Shown here piece after piece: positions 9,353 to 19,501 of a DNA stretch of 64,000 nucleotides; position 1 is the stretch's first letter, and every line of letters starts with the position of its first letter. The notes beneath the pieces are model-generated. The model did no database searches and was not told where the DNA came from. It saw nothing but the letters and a program-made list of their open reading frames with translations. A program made the translations under genes and the position numbers. Source of the stretch: Sporosarcina sp. Te-1 (GTDB taxonomy: Bacteria > Bacillota > Bacilli > Bacillales_A > Planococcaceae); NCBI RefSeq assembly GCF_017498505.1, contig NZ_CP071798.1, positions 496,001 through 560,000 of the forward strand, read 5' to 3'.

Positions 9353-9381
9353 TTGTCAAGAAAGGAGTAATGGTGTATGAT
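9353..9381 (+). promoter_or_regulatory. Sigma-A promoter of bkdR
   Basis: TTGTCA (9353-9358), a 17-base spacer, then TATGAT (9376-9381). No GG-N10-GC sigma-54 (-24/-12) element was seen in 9307-9426. This matters because BkdR homologues normally drive sigma-54 promoters. Confidence 0.7.
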
Positions 9382-9426
9382 AAAAATGGATTTGCAAAAG
9401 ATTGCATTCTTGTTAAAGGAGATTGA

Positions 9427-11460
9427 ATGTCCTTGCAAAAGGTTCTTATTATTGGAGCAGGGAAAGGCGGCTCTGCATTACTGTATCTCATTAACAATTT
9501 AGATTTCATGCAAGTTTTCGCAATCGTGGATAAGGATGAAAATGCTCCGGGGTTACAACTCGCTGAGGAACTGGGGATCCGTACCGGGCATCGATGGAAG
9601 CCTTTTTTGGCGGAACCCGTCCACATCGTATTTGATGTAACAGGAGATCCTGCCGTCTTTGCGGAATTGATGGAACACAAACCACCGGGAACTATGCTTG
9701 TACCAGGTTCTGTGGCCAATTTGATCGTCCATCTGTTAAACGAGAAGAATCATTTCATTCAACAGGTTCAAACAGAAATCCATAAACAGCAGCTCATTTT
9801 CAATTCGGTTGAAGAAGGGATGATCGGCATCAATGCGCAAGGGATGATTGATTTTATCAATGAAAGCGCTTGCAGGATGTTAGGTGTCCAAAGTAAATCG
9901 GTAATTGGAACAGCAATCGGAGAGATCATTCCAGAAAGCAAACTTGTCAGGGTTTTCAATTCAGGTAAGGTGGAGTCAAATGTAGAGCTCCAATTGCCCA
10001 ATGGTTTGAAGATTGTCAGTTCCAGGTTCCCTCTCTTTACTTCGGAAGGGAAAAAAATCGGAGCGTTTGCTGTATTTAAAGACGTTTCAGAAGTATTGAA
10101 GCTAGCTGAGGAAATAACAGATTTAAAGCAAGTGAAAACGATGCTGGAAGCCATAATCCACTCAAGTGATGATGCTATTTCGGTCGTTGACAACAAGGGC
10201 AACGGCATATTGGTCAATCCGGCCTATACACGGATTACCGGCCTGTCTGAAGACGAGGTAGTCGGAAAGCCTGCGACTGTAGACATTAATGAAGGCGAAA
10301 GCATCCATATGAAAGTACTGAAGACGAAAAAGCCTGTACGCGGTGTAAATATGCGTATTGGCGAATCGAATCGAGACGTCATTGTCAACGTGGCGCCAAT
10401 CATTGTCGACCAGCATGTAATGGGCAGTGTGGGGGTCATTCATGATATAACAGAAATGAGAAGTCTCATGCGCGAGTTGGATTGGGCGCGTTCCATCATC
10501 CGGAAACTTGAATCTACATATTCGTTTTCTGATATCAACGGAAGTTCACCGGATATTGAGCTGGCAATTGAACAAGCTAAAGTTGCCGCAAAATCTTCTG
10601 TCCCTGTCCTGCTTAGAGGCGAACCGGGGACGGGAAAGGAACTGTTCGCACACGCCATTCATTCGGGAAGCGGCCGGAAGGTCCATAATTTTATACGGGT
10701 GAATTGCAGCGTGATTGATCCAGCCATTATCGAAAAAGAACTGTTCGGTGAGGATCAGGTCAATGCGGGAGGAAGAAGGGCAGGTCTGTTAGCTGAAACG
10801 GGCGAAGGCACTTTGTTTCTTGATGAAGTTTCTGATCTGCCGCCTAAAACGCAAAAAAGACTGCTGGATTATATTATGACCAAAGCGGGTCAAATGCATC
10901 CAGACCAAAAAGGTCAGCATGCCCGTATTATTACGGCCAGTTCGAAAAACTTGGAGAAGGCGATGCACGACGGCAAATTCGACGAAGAACTATACTACCA
11001 TCTTAATCGTTTGTCGATCCACATCCCGCCTTTGCGGACGCGAAAAGGGGATATTCCAGAAGTGGCCAACCACTTGCTTGGAAAGCTGAATCAGGAATTC
11101 GGCATGAATGTGGAATTGATAACAGAGGAAGCGCTGGAACGGCTTGCACAATATGACTGGCCTGGAAATGTGCGAGAGTTAGAGAATGTCCTCAGCAGGG
11201 CGATGATTTACATGCAACCGGGCACAGTGACCATTAAGGAAGAAGATATCCGGAAATCCCTCTTCTCGAATGAGACAAAGGTAGAAGAGGAAGTATCTCT
11301 GGAAAAGAGCACCCTTGCATCCATCATGGATGATTATGAGCGGGCTGTACTTGAAAAGGCACTCCAAGAGAACGATGGCAATAAATCGCTGACCGCGAGC
11401 CGTTTAGGCATTTCGCTCCGCTCGCTCTATTACAAGCTGGAGAAATACAAACTTATTTAA
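9427..11460 (+). CDS. bkdR: BkdR-type enhancer-binding regulator of the bkd operon
   Basis: A 677-residue protein. A Rossmann-like sensor (1-95, VLIIGAGKGGSALLYL) is followed by two PAS-like domains (about 115-215 and 235-345). The AAA+ domain has Walker A GEPGTGKE (398-405) and Walker B GTLFLDEV. A Fis-type helix-turn-helix (about 635-677, TASRLGISLRSLYYKLEKY) ends the protein. B. subtilis BkdR activates the sigma-54-dependent bkd operon. Here the GAFTGA loop that contacts sigma-54 is replaced by EDQVNAGGRRAG (about 442-453). The gene lies only 15 bases upstream of ptb and has its own sigma-A-like promoter. It may act as a sigma-54-independent regulator, or it may have lost activation; either is inference. 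Confidence 0.88.
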   Translation: MSLQKVLIIGAGKGGSALLYLINNLDFMQVFAIVDKDENAPGLQLAEELGIRTGHRWKPFLAEPVHIVFDVTGDPAVFAELMEHKPPGTMLVPGSVANLIVHLLNEKNHFIQQVQTEIHKQQLIFNSVEEGMIGINAQGMIDFINESACRMLGVQSKSVIGTAIGEIIPESKLVRVFNSGKVESNVELQLPNGLKIVSSRFPLFTSEGKKIGAFAVFKDVSEVLKLAEEITDLKQVKTMLEAIIHSSDDAISVVDNKGNGILVNPAYTRITGLSEDEVVGKPATVDINEGESIHMKVLKTKKPVRGVNMRIGESNRDVIVNVAPIIVDQHVMGSVGVIHDITEMRSLMRELDWARSIIRKLESTYSFSDINGSSPDIELAIEQAKVAAKSSVPVLLRGEPGTGKELFAHAIHSGSGRKVHNFIRVNCSVIDPAIIEKELFGEDQVNAGGRRAGLLAETGEGTLFLDEVSDLPPKTQKRLLDYIMTKAGQMHPDQKGQHARIITASSKNLEKAMHDGKFDEELYYHLNRLSIHIPPLRTRKGDIPEVANHLLGKLNQEFGMNVELITEEALERLAQYDWPGNVRELENVLSRAMIYMQPGTVTIKEEDIRKSLFSNETKVEEEVSLEKSTLASIMDDYERAVLEKALQENDGNKSLTASRLGISLRSLYYKLEKYKLI

Positions 11461-11475
11461 TGAGGAGTGATAACA

Positions 11476-12387
11476 ATGGCATCACTCGATTCACTTATTG
11501 AACAGGCGGCCGCGCTTGAAAATCGGCCAGTCGTTGCGGTCGCCAGCGCTGCTGATTCCCATGTGCTCGGAGCTGTTAAAATGGCTTTGGAGAGGAAACT
11601 TGCTGCGTTCCGATTATTCGGGGAAGCAAAAGAAATCCGCACACTCCTTGCCAGTGTCGACTCTCATCTGCTGGACCATCCATCTATTGAAATTGTGGAT
11701 GCGACAGATCAGCGGCAGGCCGCCCAATTGGCTGTCCAAACAGTTTCCAGCGGCGAAGCGGATGTTCTTATGAAAGGGAACTTGCCAACCGCAACCATCC
11801 TGAAGGAAGTGCTCAATCGAGATTACGGGTTGCGTAAGGAAACGATCCTATCCCATGTTGCGGCTTTCGAAGTGCCAGGATATGAGCCTTTGCTATTTGT
11901 AACGGACGCAGCGATGAATATTGCACCTGATCTAATGGAAAAAGCACAAATTGTCCGCAATGCAGTTCAGGCTGCGCATGCATGCGGCATTGAAAAGCCG
12001 ATTGTTGCTCCTCTGGCCGCAGTGGAAACGGTGAACCCGGCAATGCAGCCGACGTTGGATGCGGCAGCACTTGTTGCCATGAATCATAGAGGGCAAATTA
12101 GTGGCTGTTTTATCGATGGTCCATTGGCGCTTGATAATGCGGTATCACAGGAAGCTGCCGAACATAAGGGAATTGCGGGAGAGACGGCGGGGAAAGCAGA
12201 TATTCTTATCGTTCCAACTATAGAAGCGGGAAATATCCTCTATAAGTCGCTCATGTATTTTGCGAAAGCGAAAGTTGGGGCAGTCATTCAAGGCGCGAAA
12301 GCACCCGTCGTCCTCACTTCGCGATCGGATCATATGGAAAGCAAATTATATTCACTTGCATTAGCTATACTCGTATCAAAAAACTAA
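11476..12387 (+). CDS. ptb: Phosphate butyryltransferase (branched-chain acyl)
   Basis: A 303-residue member of the phosphate acetyl/butyryltransferase family (VLMKGNLPTATILKEVL, FVTDAAMNIAPDL, PTIEAGNILYKSL). It exchanges CoA for phosphate on butyryl- or branched acyl-CoA. The acyl phosphate feeds Buk two genes downstream for ATP formation. The ATG at 11476 has GAGGAG seven to ten bases upstream; the GTG at 11467 lies too close to that site. It is second in the bkd operon, as in B. subtilis. Confidence 0.93.
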   Translation: MASLDSLIEQAAALENRPVVAVASAADSHVLGAVKMALERKLAAFRLFGEAKEIRTLLASVDSHLLDHPSIEIVDATDQRQAAQLAVQTVSSGEADVLMKGNLPTATILKEVLNRDYGLRKETILSHVAAFEVPGYEPLLFVTDAAMNIAPDLMEKAQIVRNAVQAAHACGIEKPIVAPLAAVETVNPAMQPTLDAAALVAMNHRGQISGCFIDGPLALDNAVSQEAAEHKGIAGETAGKADILIVPTIEAGNILYKSLMYFAKAKVGAVIQGAKAPVVLTSRSDHMESKLYSLALAILVSKN

Positions 12388-12408
12388 CCAATAACTGGAG
12401 GAATCATC

Positions 12409-13503
12409 ATGGAACTATTCAAATATATGGAGAAATACGATTACGAACAACTTGTCATCTGCCAAGACGAGGCATCTGGCCTTAAAGCAATCATCGCTAT
12501 TCACGACACGACACTCGGACCGGCACTTGGTGGAACTCGTATGTGGACATACGCATCCGAAGAGGAAGCGATTGAAGATGCGCTTCGTTTAGCACGCGGG
12601 ATGACATACAAAAATGCGGCTGCAGGTTTGGATCTTGGCGGCGGAAAGACAGTTATCATCGGTGATCCAAAAAAAGATAAAAACCCTGAATTGTTCCGCG
12701 CATTCGGACGCTATATAGAAGGTTTGAACGGCCGTTATATTACGGCGGAAGATGTAGGAACAACAGAAGAGGATATGGACCTTATTCACTTGGAAACAGA
12801 CTATGTGACGGGCGTTTCCGATGCCGGTTCTTCTGGCAACCCATCCCCGGTGACTGCATTTGGCGTGTACAAAGGGATGAAAGCCGCTGCAAAGGAGGCA
12901 TTTGGAAGTGACTCCCTAGAAGGGAAAACAGTCGCGGTCCAAGGTGTCGGAAATGTTGCGTATGCGCTTTGCGAATATTTACATGAGGAAGGCGCAAAGT
13001 TGATCGTCACAGACATTAACAAAGAGGCTGTTCAACGTGCAGTAGATGCTTTCGGTGCAGTAGCTGTCGACACGAATGAGATTTATTCGCAAGACGCTGA
13101 TATTTTTGCTCCTTGTGCACTTGGTGCGGTCATTAACGATGAGACGATTCCGCAATTGAAGGCAAAAGTGATTGCAGGGTCTGCGAACAACCAGTTGAAA
13201 AATACGGAACACGGTGACTTGATTCATGAGATGGGCATTGTTTATGCACCAGATTATGTCATCAATTCAGGCGGAGTCATCAACGTCGCGGATGAACTGG
13301 CAGGCTATAACAGAGAGCGTGCGTTGAAACGTGTTGCGGGAATTTACGATACGATCGAGCAGATTTTTGCTATTTCCAAGCGAGACAGCATCCCAACATA
13401 CATGGCAGCGGACCGCCTTGCGGAAGAACGTATTGCCCGCGTCGCAAAGTCACGCAGCCAATTTTTACAAAATGAAAAAAGTGTATTGAGCCGCAAGAAA
13501 TAA
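12409..13503 (+). CDS. bcd: Leucine dehydrogenase
   Basis: A 364-residue Glu/Leu/Phe/Val dehydrogenase. The N-terminal catalytic domain has [10 protein letters not shown], the catalytic Lys in [16 protein letters not shown], and [11 protein letters not shown]. The NAD-binding Rossmann domain has [17 protein letters not shown]. It oxidatively deaminates leucine, valine and isoleucine to 2-oxo acids, the substrates of the Bkd complex encoded downstream. A strong GGAGG precedes the ATG. Length is typical. It sits between ptb and buk. Confidence 0.96.
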   Translation: MELFKYMEKYDYEQLVICQDEASGLKAIIAIHDTTLGPALGGTRMWTYASEEEAIEDALRLARGMTYKNAAAGLDLGGGKTVIIGDPKKDKNPELFRAFGRYIEGLNGRYITAEDVGTTEEDMDLIHLETDYVTGVSDAGSSGNPSPVTAFGVYKGMKAAAKEAFGSDSLEGKTVAVQGVGNVAYALCEYLHEEGAKLIVTDINKEAVQRAVDAFGAVAVDTNEIYSQDADIFAPCALGAVINDETIPQLKAKVIAGSANNQLKNTEHGDLIHEMGIVYAPDYVINSGGVINVADELAGYNRERALKRVAGIYDTIEQIFAISKRDSIPTYMAADRLAEERIARVAKSRSQFLQNEKSVLSRKK

Positions 13504-13536
13504 TAGACAGTTTTCTTATCGAAGGTAGGGTTGAAA

Positions 13537-14619
13537 ATGCCGAAAGACATTTTTCAGATTCTGGTCATCAATCCGGGATCCACATCGACGAAAATCGGCG
13601 TATTTGAAAATGACACACAAGTGATGGAGAGTACGATACGCCATTCCACAGAGGAGATTTCGCGATATCCTTCGATTATCGATCAATTTGAATTCCGAAA
13701 AAAAGCGATTGTGTCCTCATTGGAAGAGCATGGTTTCCATCTGGACGGATTTTCTGCCATTTGCGGAAGAGGTGGATTGCTGAGATCGATTTCTGGCGGC
13801 ACATACGCTGTAAATGAAACGATGCTCCAGGATTTACGAAAAGGGGTTTCGGGTCAGCATGCATCCAACCTGGGAGGCATTCTGGCGAATGAAATCTCAA
13901 TGGAACTGAACGTTCCCGCTTTTATTGTAGATCCTGTCGTCGTAGATGAATTACAGCCGCTCGCCCGGATATCAGGCTTTCCGCTCATTGAACGAAAATC
14001 AATTTTCCATGCGTTGAATCAAAAAGCGGTTGCCCGCCGTTACGCAAAACAAATAGGTAAAACGTACGATGAACTTCGTCTCGTTGTCACCCATATGGGA
14101 GGCGGAATAACAGTCGGTGTACATGAATACGGCAAAGTGATTGATGTGAATAACGGGTTGCACGGGGATGGCCCGTTCAGCCCGGAACGTGCAGGAACGG
14201 TCCCGGCAGGTGATCTAATCGATCTATGCTATTCGGGTACCTATTACAGACAAGAATTAATGGCGAACCTCGTCGGCAAAGGTGGGCTCGTCGGTTATTT
14301 AGGGACGAACGATGCGGTCGCTGTCGAGCAGCGGATTGAAGCGGGAGACGACCGCGCAAAACTCATCTATGAAGCCATGGCATACCAAGTGGCGAAAGAA
14401 ATCGGCAGTGCGGCCGCCGTATTAAGCGGGAAAGTGGACGCCATCCTCTTGACAGGGGGCCTTGCCTATGGAAAAGGATTTGTCCAATCGATTGCGGATC
14501 GGGTCGATTGGATAGCCGATCTCGTCGTCTTCCCGGGTGAAGATGAACTGCAAGCTCTTGCAGAAGGTACATTACGTGTCCTGTTGCAGGAGGAACAAGC
14601 AAAAACCTATCCTTCTTGA
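13537..14619 (+). CDS. buk: Butyrate / branched-chain fatty-acid kinase
   Basis: A 360-residue ASKHA-fold kinase. The phosphate-binding start [16 protein letters not shown], the middle motif [36 protein letters not shown] and [10 protein letters not shown] are all present. It makes ATP and the free acid from butyryl- or branched acyl phosphate made by Ptb. I chose the ATG at 13537 (MPKDIFQIL); an in-frame TTG six bases upstream is less likely. Spacing to bcd and lpdV is about 30 bases each, so it is in the same operon. Confidence 0.94.
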   Translation: MPKDIFQILVINPGSTSTKIGVFENDTQVMESTIRHSTEEISRYPSIIDQFEFRKKAIVSSLEEHGFHLDGFSAICGRGGLLRSISGGTYAVNETMLQDLRKGVSGQHASNLGGILANEISMELNVPAFIVDPVVVDELQPLARISGFPLIERKSIFHALNQKAVARRYAKQIGKTYDELRLVVTHMGGGITVGVHEYGKVIDVNNGLHGDGPFSPERAGTVPAGDLIDLCYSGTYYRQELMANLVGKGGLVGYLGTNDAVAVEQRIEAGDDRAKLIYEAMAYQVAKEIGSAAAVLSGKVDAILLTGGLAYGKGFVQSIADRVDWIADLVVFPGEDELQALAEGTLRVLLQEEQAKTYPS

Positions 14620-14646
14620 GGGTAGTAATGAAGGAGGCCATGTTCG

Positions 14647-16074
14647 ATGGCACAGGAGTATGATGTGGTAATACTTGGTGGTGGAACGGGCGGTTACGTA
14701 GCCGCAATCCGTTCAGCACAATTGGGCTTGAAAACGGCGCTAGTTGAAAAAGGGGCACTTGGGGGAACTTGCCTGCATAAAGGGTGTATTCCAAGCAAAG
14801 CTCTTCTAAAAAGTGCTGAAGTCTATCAATTGGCAAAACATAAAGCCGCCCAGTACGGGGTGGAAACGTCTGATACAACCTTAAACTTTGCTCGTGTGCA
14901 AGCCCGCAAGGACGAAATTGTCAATCAGCTGCACAACGGCGTAAAATCCTTGATGAAAAAAGGAAAAATTGATGTATTTGAAGGCACAGGCAGAATGTTG
15001 GGTCCGTCAATCTTTTCTCCAATGCCAGGGACCATTTCCGTTGAAATGAACAATGGCGAGGAAAATGAGATGTTAATTCTCAAAAACTTGATCATCGCGA
15101 CAGGCTCTCGGCCACGGACATTGCCGGGTCTTGACCTGGATGAACAACAGGTTATGTCCTCTGACGGGGCCCTCGCAATGGAGACGCTGCCAAAATCTAT
15201 TGTAATCGTTGGCGGTGGCGTTATCGGAATCGAGTGGGCTTCCATGCTTCATGACTTCGGTGTCGAGGTGACGGTTATTGAATATGCGGATCGTATCATC
15301 CCGACAGAAGACGAGGACATCTCGAAAGAAATGAAAAAGATTTTATCCAAAAAGGGCATCACGTTTGCCGTCGGTGCAAAAGTGCTCCCTGGGACATTAA
15401 AGAAAACGGCTGACTCTGTAACCATATCAGCTGAAATAGATGGTCAGACAGCAGAGTTCACAGCTGAGCGGATGCTGGTATCGGTTGGAAGACAGGCGAA
15501 TGTGGAAGGAATTGGTCTTGAAAACACTGAAATACAAGTCGAAAACGGCTTTATTCAAACAAAACCGACCTTCCAGACGAAAGAAAGCCATATTTATGCT
15601 ATTGGCGACGTCATCGGGGGGCTCCAGTTGGCCCATGTAGCGTCCCATGAAGGCATCGCGGCTGTCGAACATATTGCCGGGCAGCCGGTGGAGCTGCTCG
15701 ATTATACGAAGATCGCACGCTGCATTTATTCAAGTCCAGAAGCATCCAGCGTTGGTTTAACTGAAAAACAAGCGAAGGATCAAGGCTATGATGTAAAAGT
15801 CGGCAAATTTCCGTTCGCTGCAATTGGAAAAGCACTCGTCAATGGAAACGCGGATGGTTTTGTGAAAATCATTGCGGATAAAGAGACGGATGATCTTTTG
15901 GGTGTTCATATGATCGGTTCCCATGTGACCGATTTGATCTCCGAGGCTGGCTTGGCAATGGTTTTAGACGCTACGCCTTGGGAAGTTGCTTCTACAGTCC
16001 ATCCGCATCCGTCCTTATCGGAAGTGATGGGTGAAGCAGCGCTAGCTGTTGACGGCAAAGCAATTCATACGTAG
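14647..16074 (+). CDS. lpdV: Dihydrolipoyl dehydrogenase (E3) of the Bkd complex
   Basis: A 475-residue class I disulfide oxidoreductase. It has the FAD site LGGGTGGYVAAIRSAQLG, the redox pair in GGTCLHKGCIPSK (about 39-51), the NAD site VGGGVIGIEWASML, the second FAD motif IYAIGDVIGG, and the C-terminal His pair in VHPHPSLSE of the dimer partner active site. It reoxidises the dihydrolipoyl group of BkdB. GGAGG precedes the ATG at 14647. It is the E3 placed at the head of the complex genes, as in B. subtilis. Confidence 0.95.
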   Translation: MAQEYDVVILGGGTGGYVAAIRSAQLGLKTALVEKGALGGTCLHKGCIPSKALLKSAEVYQLAKHKAAQYGVETSDTTLNFARVQARKDEIVNQLHNGVKSLMKKGKIDVFEGTGRMLGPSIFSPMPGTISVEMNNGEENEMLILKNLIIATGSRPRTLPGLDLDEQQVMSSDGALAMETLPKSIVIVGGGVIGIEWASMLHDFGVEVTVIEYADRIIPTEDEDISKEMKKILSKKGITFAVGAKVLPGTLKKTADSVTISAEIDGQTAEFTAERMLVSVGRQANVEGIGLENTEIQVENGFIQTKPTFQTKESHIYAIGDVIGGLQLAHVASHEGIAAVEHIAGQPVELLDYTKIARCIYSSPEASSVGLTEKQAKDQGYDVKVGKFPFAAIGKALVNGNADGFVKIIADKETDDLLGVHMIGSHVTDLISEAGLAMVLDATPWEVASTVHPHPSLSEVMGEAALAVDGKAIHT

Positions 16075-16128
16075 ATGGAAAGGTGTTCCAGACTAGCGGA
16101 AGCTTATTAGGAGAAGGGGGAATTGAAA

Positions 16129-17136
16129 ATGGCTCAATCGCGTCATGAAGAACTTGGATTGACGAATGACGATGTGCTTCAAATTTATGAAACAATGGTA
16201 ATGGCACGTCGCCTCGATGAAAGGATGTGGCTTTTGAACCGTGCAGGCAAAATCCCATTTGTCATTTCATGTCAAGGACAAGAGGCAGCTCAAGTTGGCG
16301 CTGCTTTTGCACTGAATAAAGAGAAGGATTGGATTGCCCCGTACTACCGTGACATGGGGGTTGTACTCCATTTTGGCATGACACCTCGCGAACTCATGCT
16401 TTCTGCTTTTGCGAAAGCAGAAGATCCGAACTCGGGAGGACGTCAAATGCCTGGACATTTCGGTCAACGGAAAAACAGGATTCTGACGGGTTCTTCTCCA
16501 GTGACGACTCAATTGCCGCATGCAGTCGGTGTTGCACTGGCAGCGAAAATGAAGAAAGAGGATTTTGTCACATTCGTCACATTGGGCGAGGGTTCCTCTA
16601 ACCAAGGGGACTTCCATGAAGGGATGAACTTTGCGGGTGTTCATAAATTACCAACTATTGTCATGGTTGAAAACAATAAATATGCCATCTCCGTTCCGCT
16701 TGAAAAACAATTAGCATGCGAGCATGTCTCGGATCGTGCAGTTGCTTACGGAATGCCAGGGGTCACTGTAGACGGTACAGATCCGCTAGACGTCTTTAAA
16801 GTTGTGAAAGAAGCAGCAGACCGTGCTCGTTCCGGCGAAGGTCCGAGCTTGATCGAAGCTGTCTGCTACCGCTTGACTGCTCATTCCTCCGATGATGATC
16901 ATCGCCTGTACCGAGATGCGGAAGAATTAGAGAAGGAACGGAAGCTCGATCCGATCCCGAAATTCTCAGCATATTTGAAAGAGACGGGAGTTTTGGATGA
17001 GGCATCAGAAAAAGAACTGGAAGATCGGATTTCGGCTTTAGTGAATGAGGCGACTGATTATGCGGAAAAAGCCCCGTATGCTGAACCGGAATATGCATTG
17101 CGCCATGTTTACAAAGAGGAAGGGGGCGACGAGTGA
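16129..17136 (+). CDS. bkdAA: Branched-chain 2-oxoacid dehydrogenase E1 alpha
   Basis: A 335-residue thiamine diphosphate enzyme subunit. The ThDP motif is LGEGSSNQGDFHEG through VENNKYAIS. The phosphorylation-loop-like region TAHSSDDDHRLYR is conserved in E1 alpha subunits. With BkdAB it decarboxylates branched-chain 2-oxo acids and passes the acyl group to the lipoyl arm of BkdB. The ATG at 16129 has an AGAAGGGGG Shine-Dalgarno; the TTG two codons upstream is unlikely. The stop overlaps the bkdAB start by one base (TGATG). Confidence 0.95.
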   Translation: MAQSRHEELGLTNDDVLQIYETMVMARRLDERMWLLNRAGKIPFVISCQGQEAAQVGAAFALNKEKDWIAPYYRDMGVVLHFGMTPRELMLSAFAKAEDPNSGGRQMPGHFGQRKNRILTGSSPVTTQLPHAVGVALAAKMKKEDFVTFVTLGEGSSNQGDFHEGMNFAGVHKLPTIVMVENNKYAISVPLEKQLACEHVSDRAVAYGMPGVTVDGTDPLDVFKVVKEAADRARSGEGPSLIEAVCYRLTAHSSDDDHRLYRDAEELEKERKLDPIPKFSAYLKETGVLDEASEKELEDRISALVNEATDYAEKAPYAEPEYALRHVYKEEGGDE

Positions 17137-18119
17137 TGGCAGTACTTTCCTATATCGATGCAATCACCCAAGCAATGAAAGAAGAGATGGAGCGCGACGA
17201 AAACGTATTTGTCCTCGGTGAGGATGTCGGTCGCAAAGGCGGCGTTTTCAAAGCAACTACAGGTCTCTATGACCAATTCGGTGAATACCGTGCGCTTGAT
17301 ACCCCGCTTGCTGAATCTGCCATCGCAGGCGTCGGAATCGGGGCTGCTATGTATGGAATGCGGCCGATCGCAGAAATGCAATTTGCCGATTTTATCATGC
17401 CGGCAGTTAACCAAATCGTATCGGAAGCTGCAAAAATCAGGTATCGTTCCAACAACGATTGGTCCTGTCCTATCGTCATTCGTGCGCCATTTGGAGGCGG
17501 AATCCACGGAGCGCTTTACCATTCGCAATCGGTCGAGTCCATGTTTTCCAGTACGCCGGGATTGAAAGTTGTCATCCCTTCGACTCCATATGATGCGAAA
17601 GGCTTGCTGAAAGCTGCCATCCGGGACGACGATCCAGTTCTTTTCTTTGAACATAAGCGTGCATACCGGTTGATTAAAGGAGAAGTGCCGGAAGAGGAAT
17701 ATGTTTTGCCAATCGGAAAAGCCGACGTGAAACGAGAAGGCGATGATATTACGATCATTACGTATGGCCTGTGTGTACACTTCGCTCTCCAAGTAGCAGA
17801 GCGTCTGGCGGAAGATGGTATTTCGGCGCACATTCTGGATTTGCGTACGGTCTATCCATTGGATAAAGAGGCGATTATTGAAGCAGCTTCCAAAACGGGC
17901 AAAGTGTTGCTTGTTACCGAAGATAATTTGGAAGGAAGCATCATGAGCGAAGTGTCGGCCATCATTGCTGAAAATTGCCTATTTGAATTGGATGCGCCAA
18001 TCAAACGACTTGCCGGTCCTGACATTCCGGCCATGCCATATGCGCCGACAATGGAAAAGTTCTTCATGGTGAACCCGGATAAAGTTGAAAAGGCTGCCCG
18101 CGAATTGGCAGAGTTTTAA
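17136..18119 (+). CDS. bkdAB: Branched-chain 2-oxoacid dehydrogenase E1 beta
   Basis: A 327-residue transketolase-like beta subunit. An N-terminal pyrimidine-binding domain (VFVLGEDVGRKGGVFKATTG, DTPLAESAIAGVGIGAA, GGGIHGALYHSQSVE) leads to a C-terminal domain (ILDLRTVYPLD, EDNLEGSIMSEV). It pairs with BkdAA in a heterotetramer. The ATG at 17136 uses the A of the preceding TGA. A GTG three bases earlier is less likely. AGGGGGCGAC lies upstream. Confidence 0.95.
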   Translation: MAVLSYIDAITQAMKEEMERDENVFVLGEDVGRKGGVFKATTGLYDQFGEYRALDTPLAESAIAGVGIGAAMYGMRPIAEMQFADFIMPAVNQIVSEAAKIRYRSNNDWSCPIVIRAPFGGGIHGALYHSQSVESMFSSTPGLKVVIPSTPYDAKGLLKAAIRDDDPVLFFEHKRAYRLIKGEVPEEEYVLPIGKADVKREGDDITIITYGLCVHFALQVAERLAEDGISAHILDLRTVYPLDKEAIIEAASKTGKVLLVTEDNLEGSIMSEVSAIIAENCLFELDAPIKRLAGPDIPAMPYAPTMEKFFMVNPDKVEKAARELAEF

Positions 18120-18140
18120 TTCGAAAGGAGGTTGACAGAA

Positions 18141-19460
18141 ATGGCTATTGAAAATATCGAAATGCCGAAACTTGGTGAGAGTGTCACTGAGGGGACGATA
18201 GAGAAATGGCTTGTGAAACCAGGTGATCGTGTCAGCAAGTATGACCCGCTTGCCGAAGTGAATACCGATAAAGTGACAGCGGAAATTCCATCCTCGTTTG
18301 AAGGAACGATCAAGGATATCGTCGTACAAGAAGGGGAAACTGTCGAAGTTGGTGTCGTGGTCTGTACGATTGAAGTGGAAGGCGTAGGATCATCCCAGCC
18401 AACCGAAACCCTGCCAGTAAAAGAGGAACCGGCGAGTGAAATGCCTGCAGCCGGTTCTCAAAAACCTTCTTCCCCAGTGAAGCGTGAAAAAGGGAAGGCT
18501 TCGGGACGATATTCGCCTGCGGTTTTACGGTTGGCACAGGAGCATGACATCGACCTCACGCTCGTGGAAGGTTCCGGAAAAGAAGGACGTATCACACGGA
18601 AAGATCTAATGAAACTGATTGAGAGCGGTGAGATTCCAACAGCAGCACCGGAATCTTCTAGTTCTTCATCAAGCTCTTCCGAAGCGTCTGTCCAACCGGC
18701 AAAACAGGAAAATGCTTCTGCTTCCATGCGTCCTCAGGAATCAGTGCCAGTGGCAGCCGGAGATATTGAAATTCCGGTGAGCGGCGTGCGACGCGCCATC
18801 GCAAATAATATGCTGCGTTCCAAGCACGAAGCGCCGCATGCTTGGACAATGATTGAAGTAGATGTAACCACTTTGGTCAACTATCGCGACTCGCTGAAAT
18901 CCGATTTCAAGCAAAAGGAAGGATTCAACCTTACGTATTTTGCATTTTTCGTCAAAGCAGTCGCACAAGCGTTAAAGGAATTCCCAATGATGAACTCGAT
19001 GTGGGCAGGCGATAAAATTGTCCAGAAGAAAGACATTAATATTTCGATTGCTGTCGCCACGGAAGATGCGTTGTTCGTTCCAGTCATCAAGCATGCCGAC
19101 GAGCTGACGATTAAAGGAATCGGTCGCGAAATCAATGATCTGGCGTCGAAAGTCCGTTCCGGTAAATTGAAATCCGATGAGATGCAAGGCGGAACTTTCA
19201 CAGTTAATAACACAGGATCTTTCGGTTCCGTCCAATCAATGGGTATCATCAATTACCCACAAGCAGCAATCCTGCAAGTGGAATCGATTGTCAAACGGCC
19301 CGTCGTCATGGAAGGCGGTATGATTGGTGTCCGTGATATGGTAAACCTTTGCCTCTCCCTCGACCATCGCATTCTAGATGGTCTCGTAGCTGGACGATTC
19401 CTTGCACGGGTAAAAGAAATTTTAGAGAATATCTCAAAAGAAAACACATCGATTTATTAA
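18141..19460 (+). CDS. bkdB: Branched-chain 2-oxoacid dehydrogenase E2 (dihydrolipoyl acyltransferase)
   Basis: A 439-residue protein. The lipoyl domain (1-80) has the lipoylated Lys in EVNTDKVTAE (K44). Linkers are Ser/Pro/Glu-rich, including a run of serines near 175. The peripheral subunit-binding domain is at about 122-158 (YSPAVLRLAQEHDIDL, EGRITRKDL). The catalytic domain (about 210-439) ends with the active-site LDHRILDG. It transfers the branched acyl group to CoA and forms the core of the complex. AAAGGAGG precedes the ATG at 18141. It is the last bkd gene before a strong terminator. Confidence 0.95.
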   Translation: MAIENIEMPKLGESVTEGTIEKWLVKPGDRVSKYDPLAEVNTDKVTAEIPSSFEGTIKDIVVQEGETVEVGVVVCTIEVEGVGSSQPTETLPVKEEPASEMPAAGSQKPSSPVKREKGKASGRYSPAVLRLAQEHDIDLTLVEGSGKEGRITRKDLMKLIESGEIPTAAPESSSSSSSSSEASVQPAKQENASASMRPQESVPVAAGDIEIPVSGVRRAIANNMLRSKHEAPHAWTMIEVDVTTLVNYRDSLKSDFKQKEGFNLTYFAFFVKAVAQALKEFPMMNSMWAGDKIVQKKDINISIAVATEDALFVPVIKHADELTIKGIGREINDLASKVRSGKLKSDEMQGGTFTVNNTGSFGSVQSMGIINYPQAAILQVESIVKRPVVMEGGMIGVRDMVNLCLSLDHRILDGLVAGRFLARVKEILENISKENTSIY

Positions 19461-19467
19461 TTTATTC

Positions 19468-19501
19468 ATCCCCATGCCGGCATGCACGCATGGGGATTTT
19501 T
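19468..19501 (+). terminator. Terminator after bkdB
   Basis: Perfect stem ATCCCCATGC / GCATGGGGAT with a ten-base loop, then TTTTTA. It separates the bkd operon from mutA. No promoter for mutA could be assigned with confidence in 19502-19650. Confidence 0.9.

Noticed and set aside
9307-9426. Sigma-54 promoter before bkdR
   Set aside because: TTGC elements are present, but none has a GG at the required ten-base distance.
17109-17831. 240-residue frame opposite bkdAB
   Set aside because: Antisense shadow of a conserved E1 beta gene.
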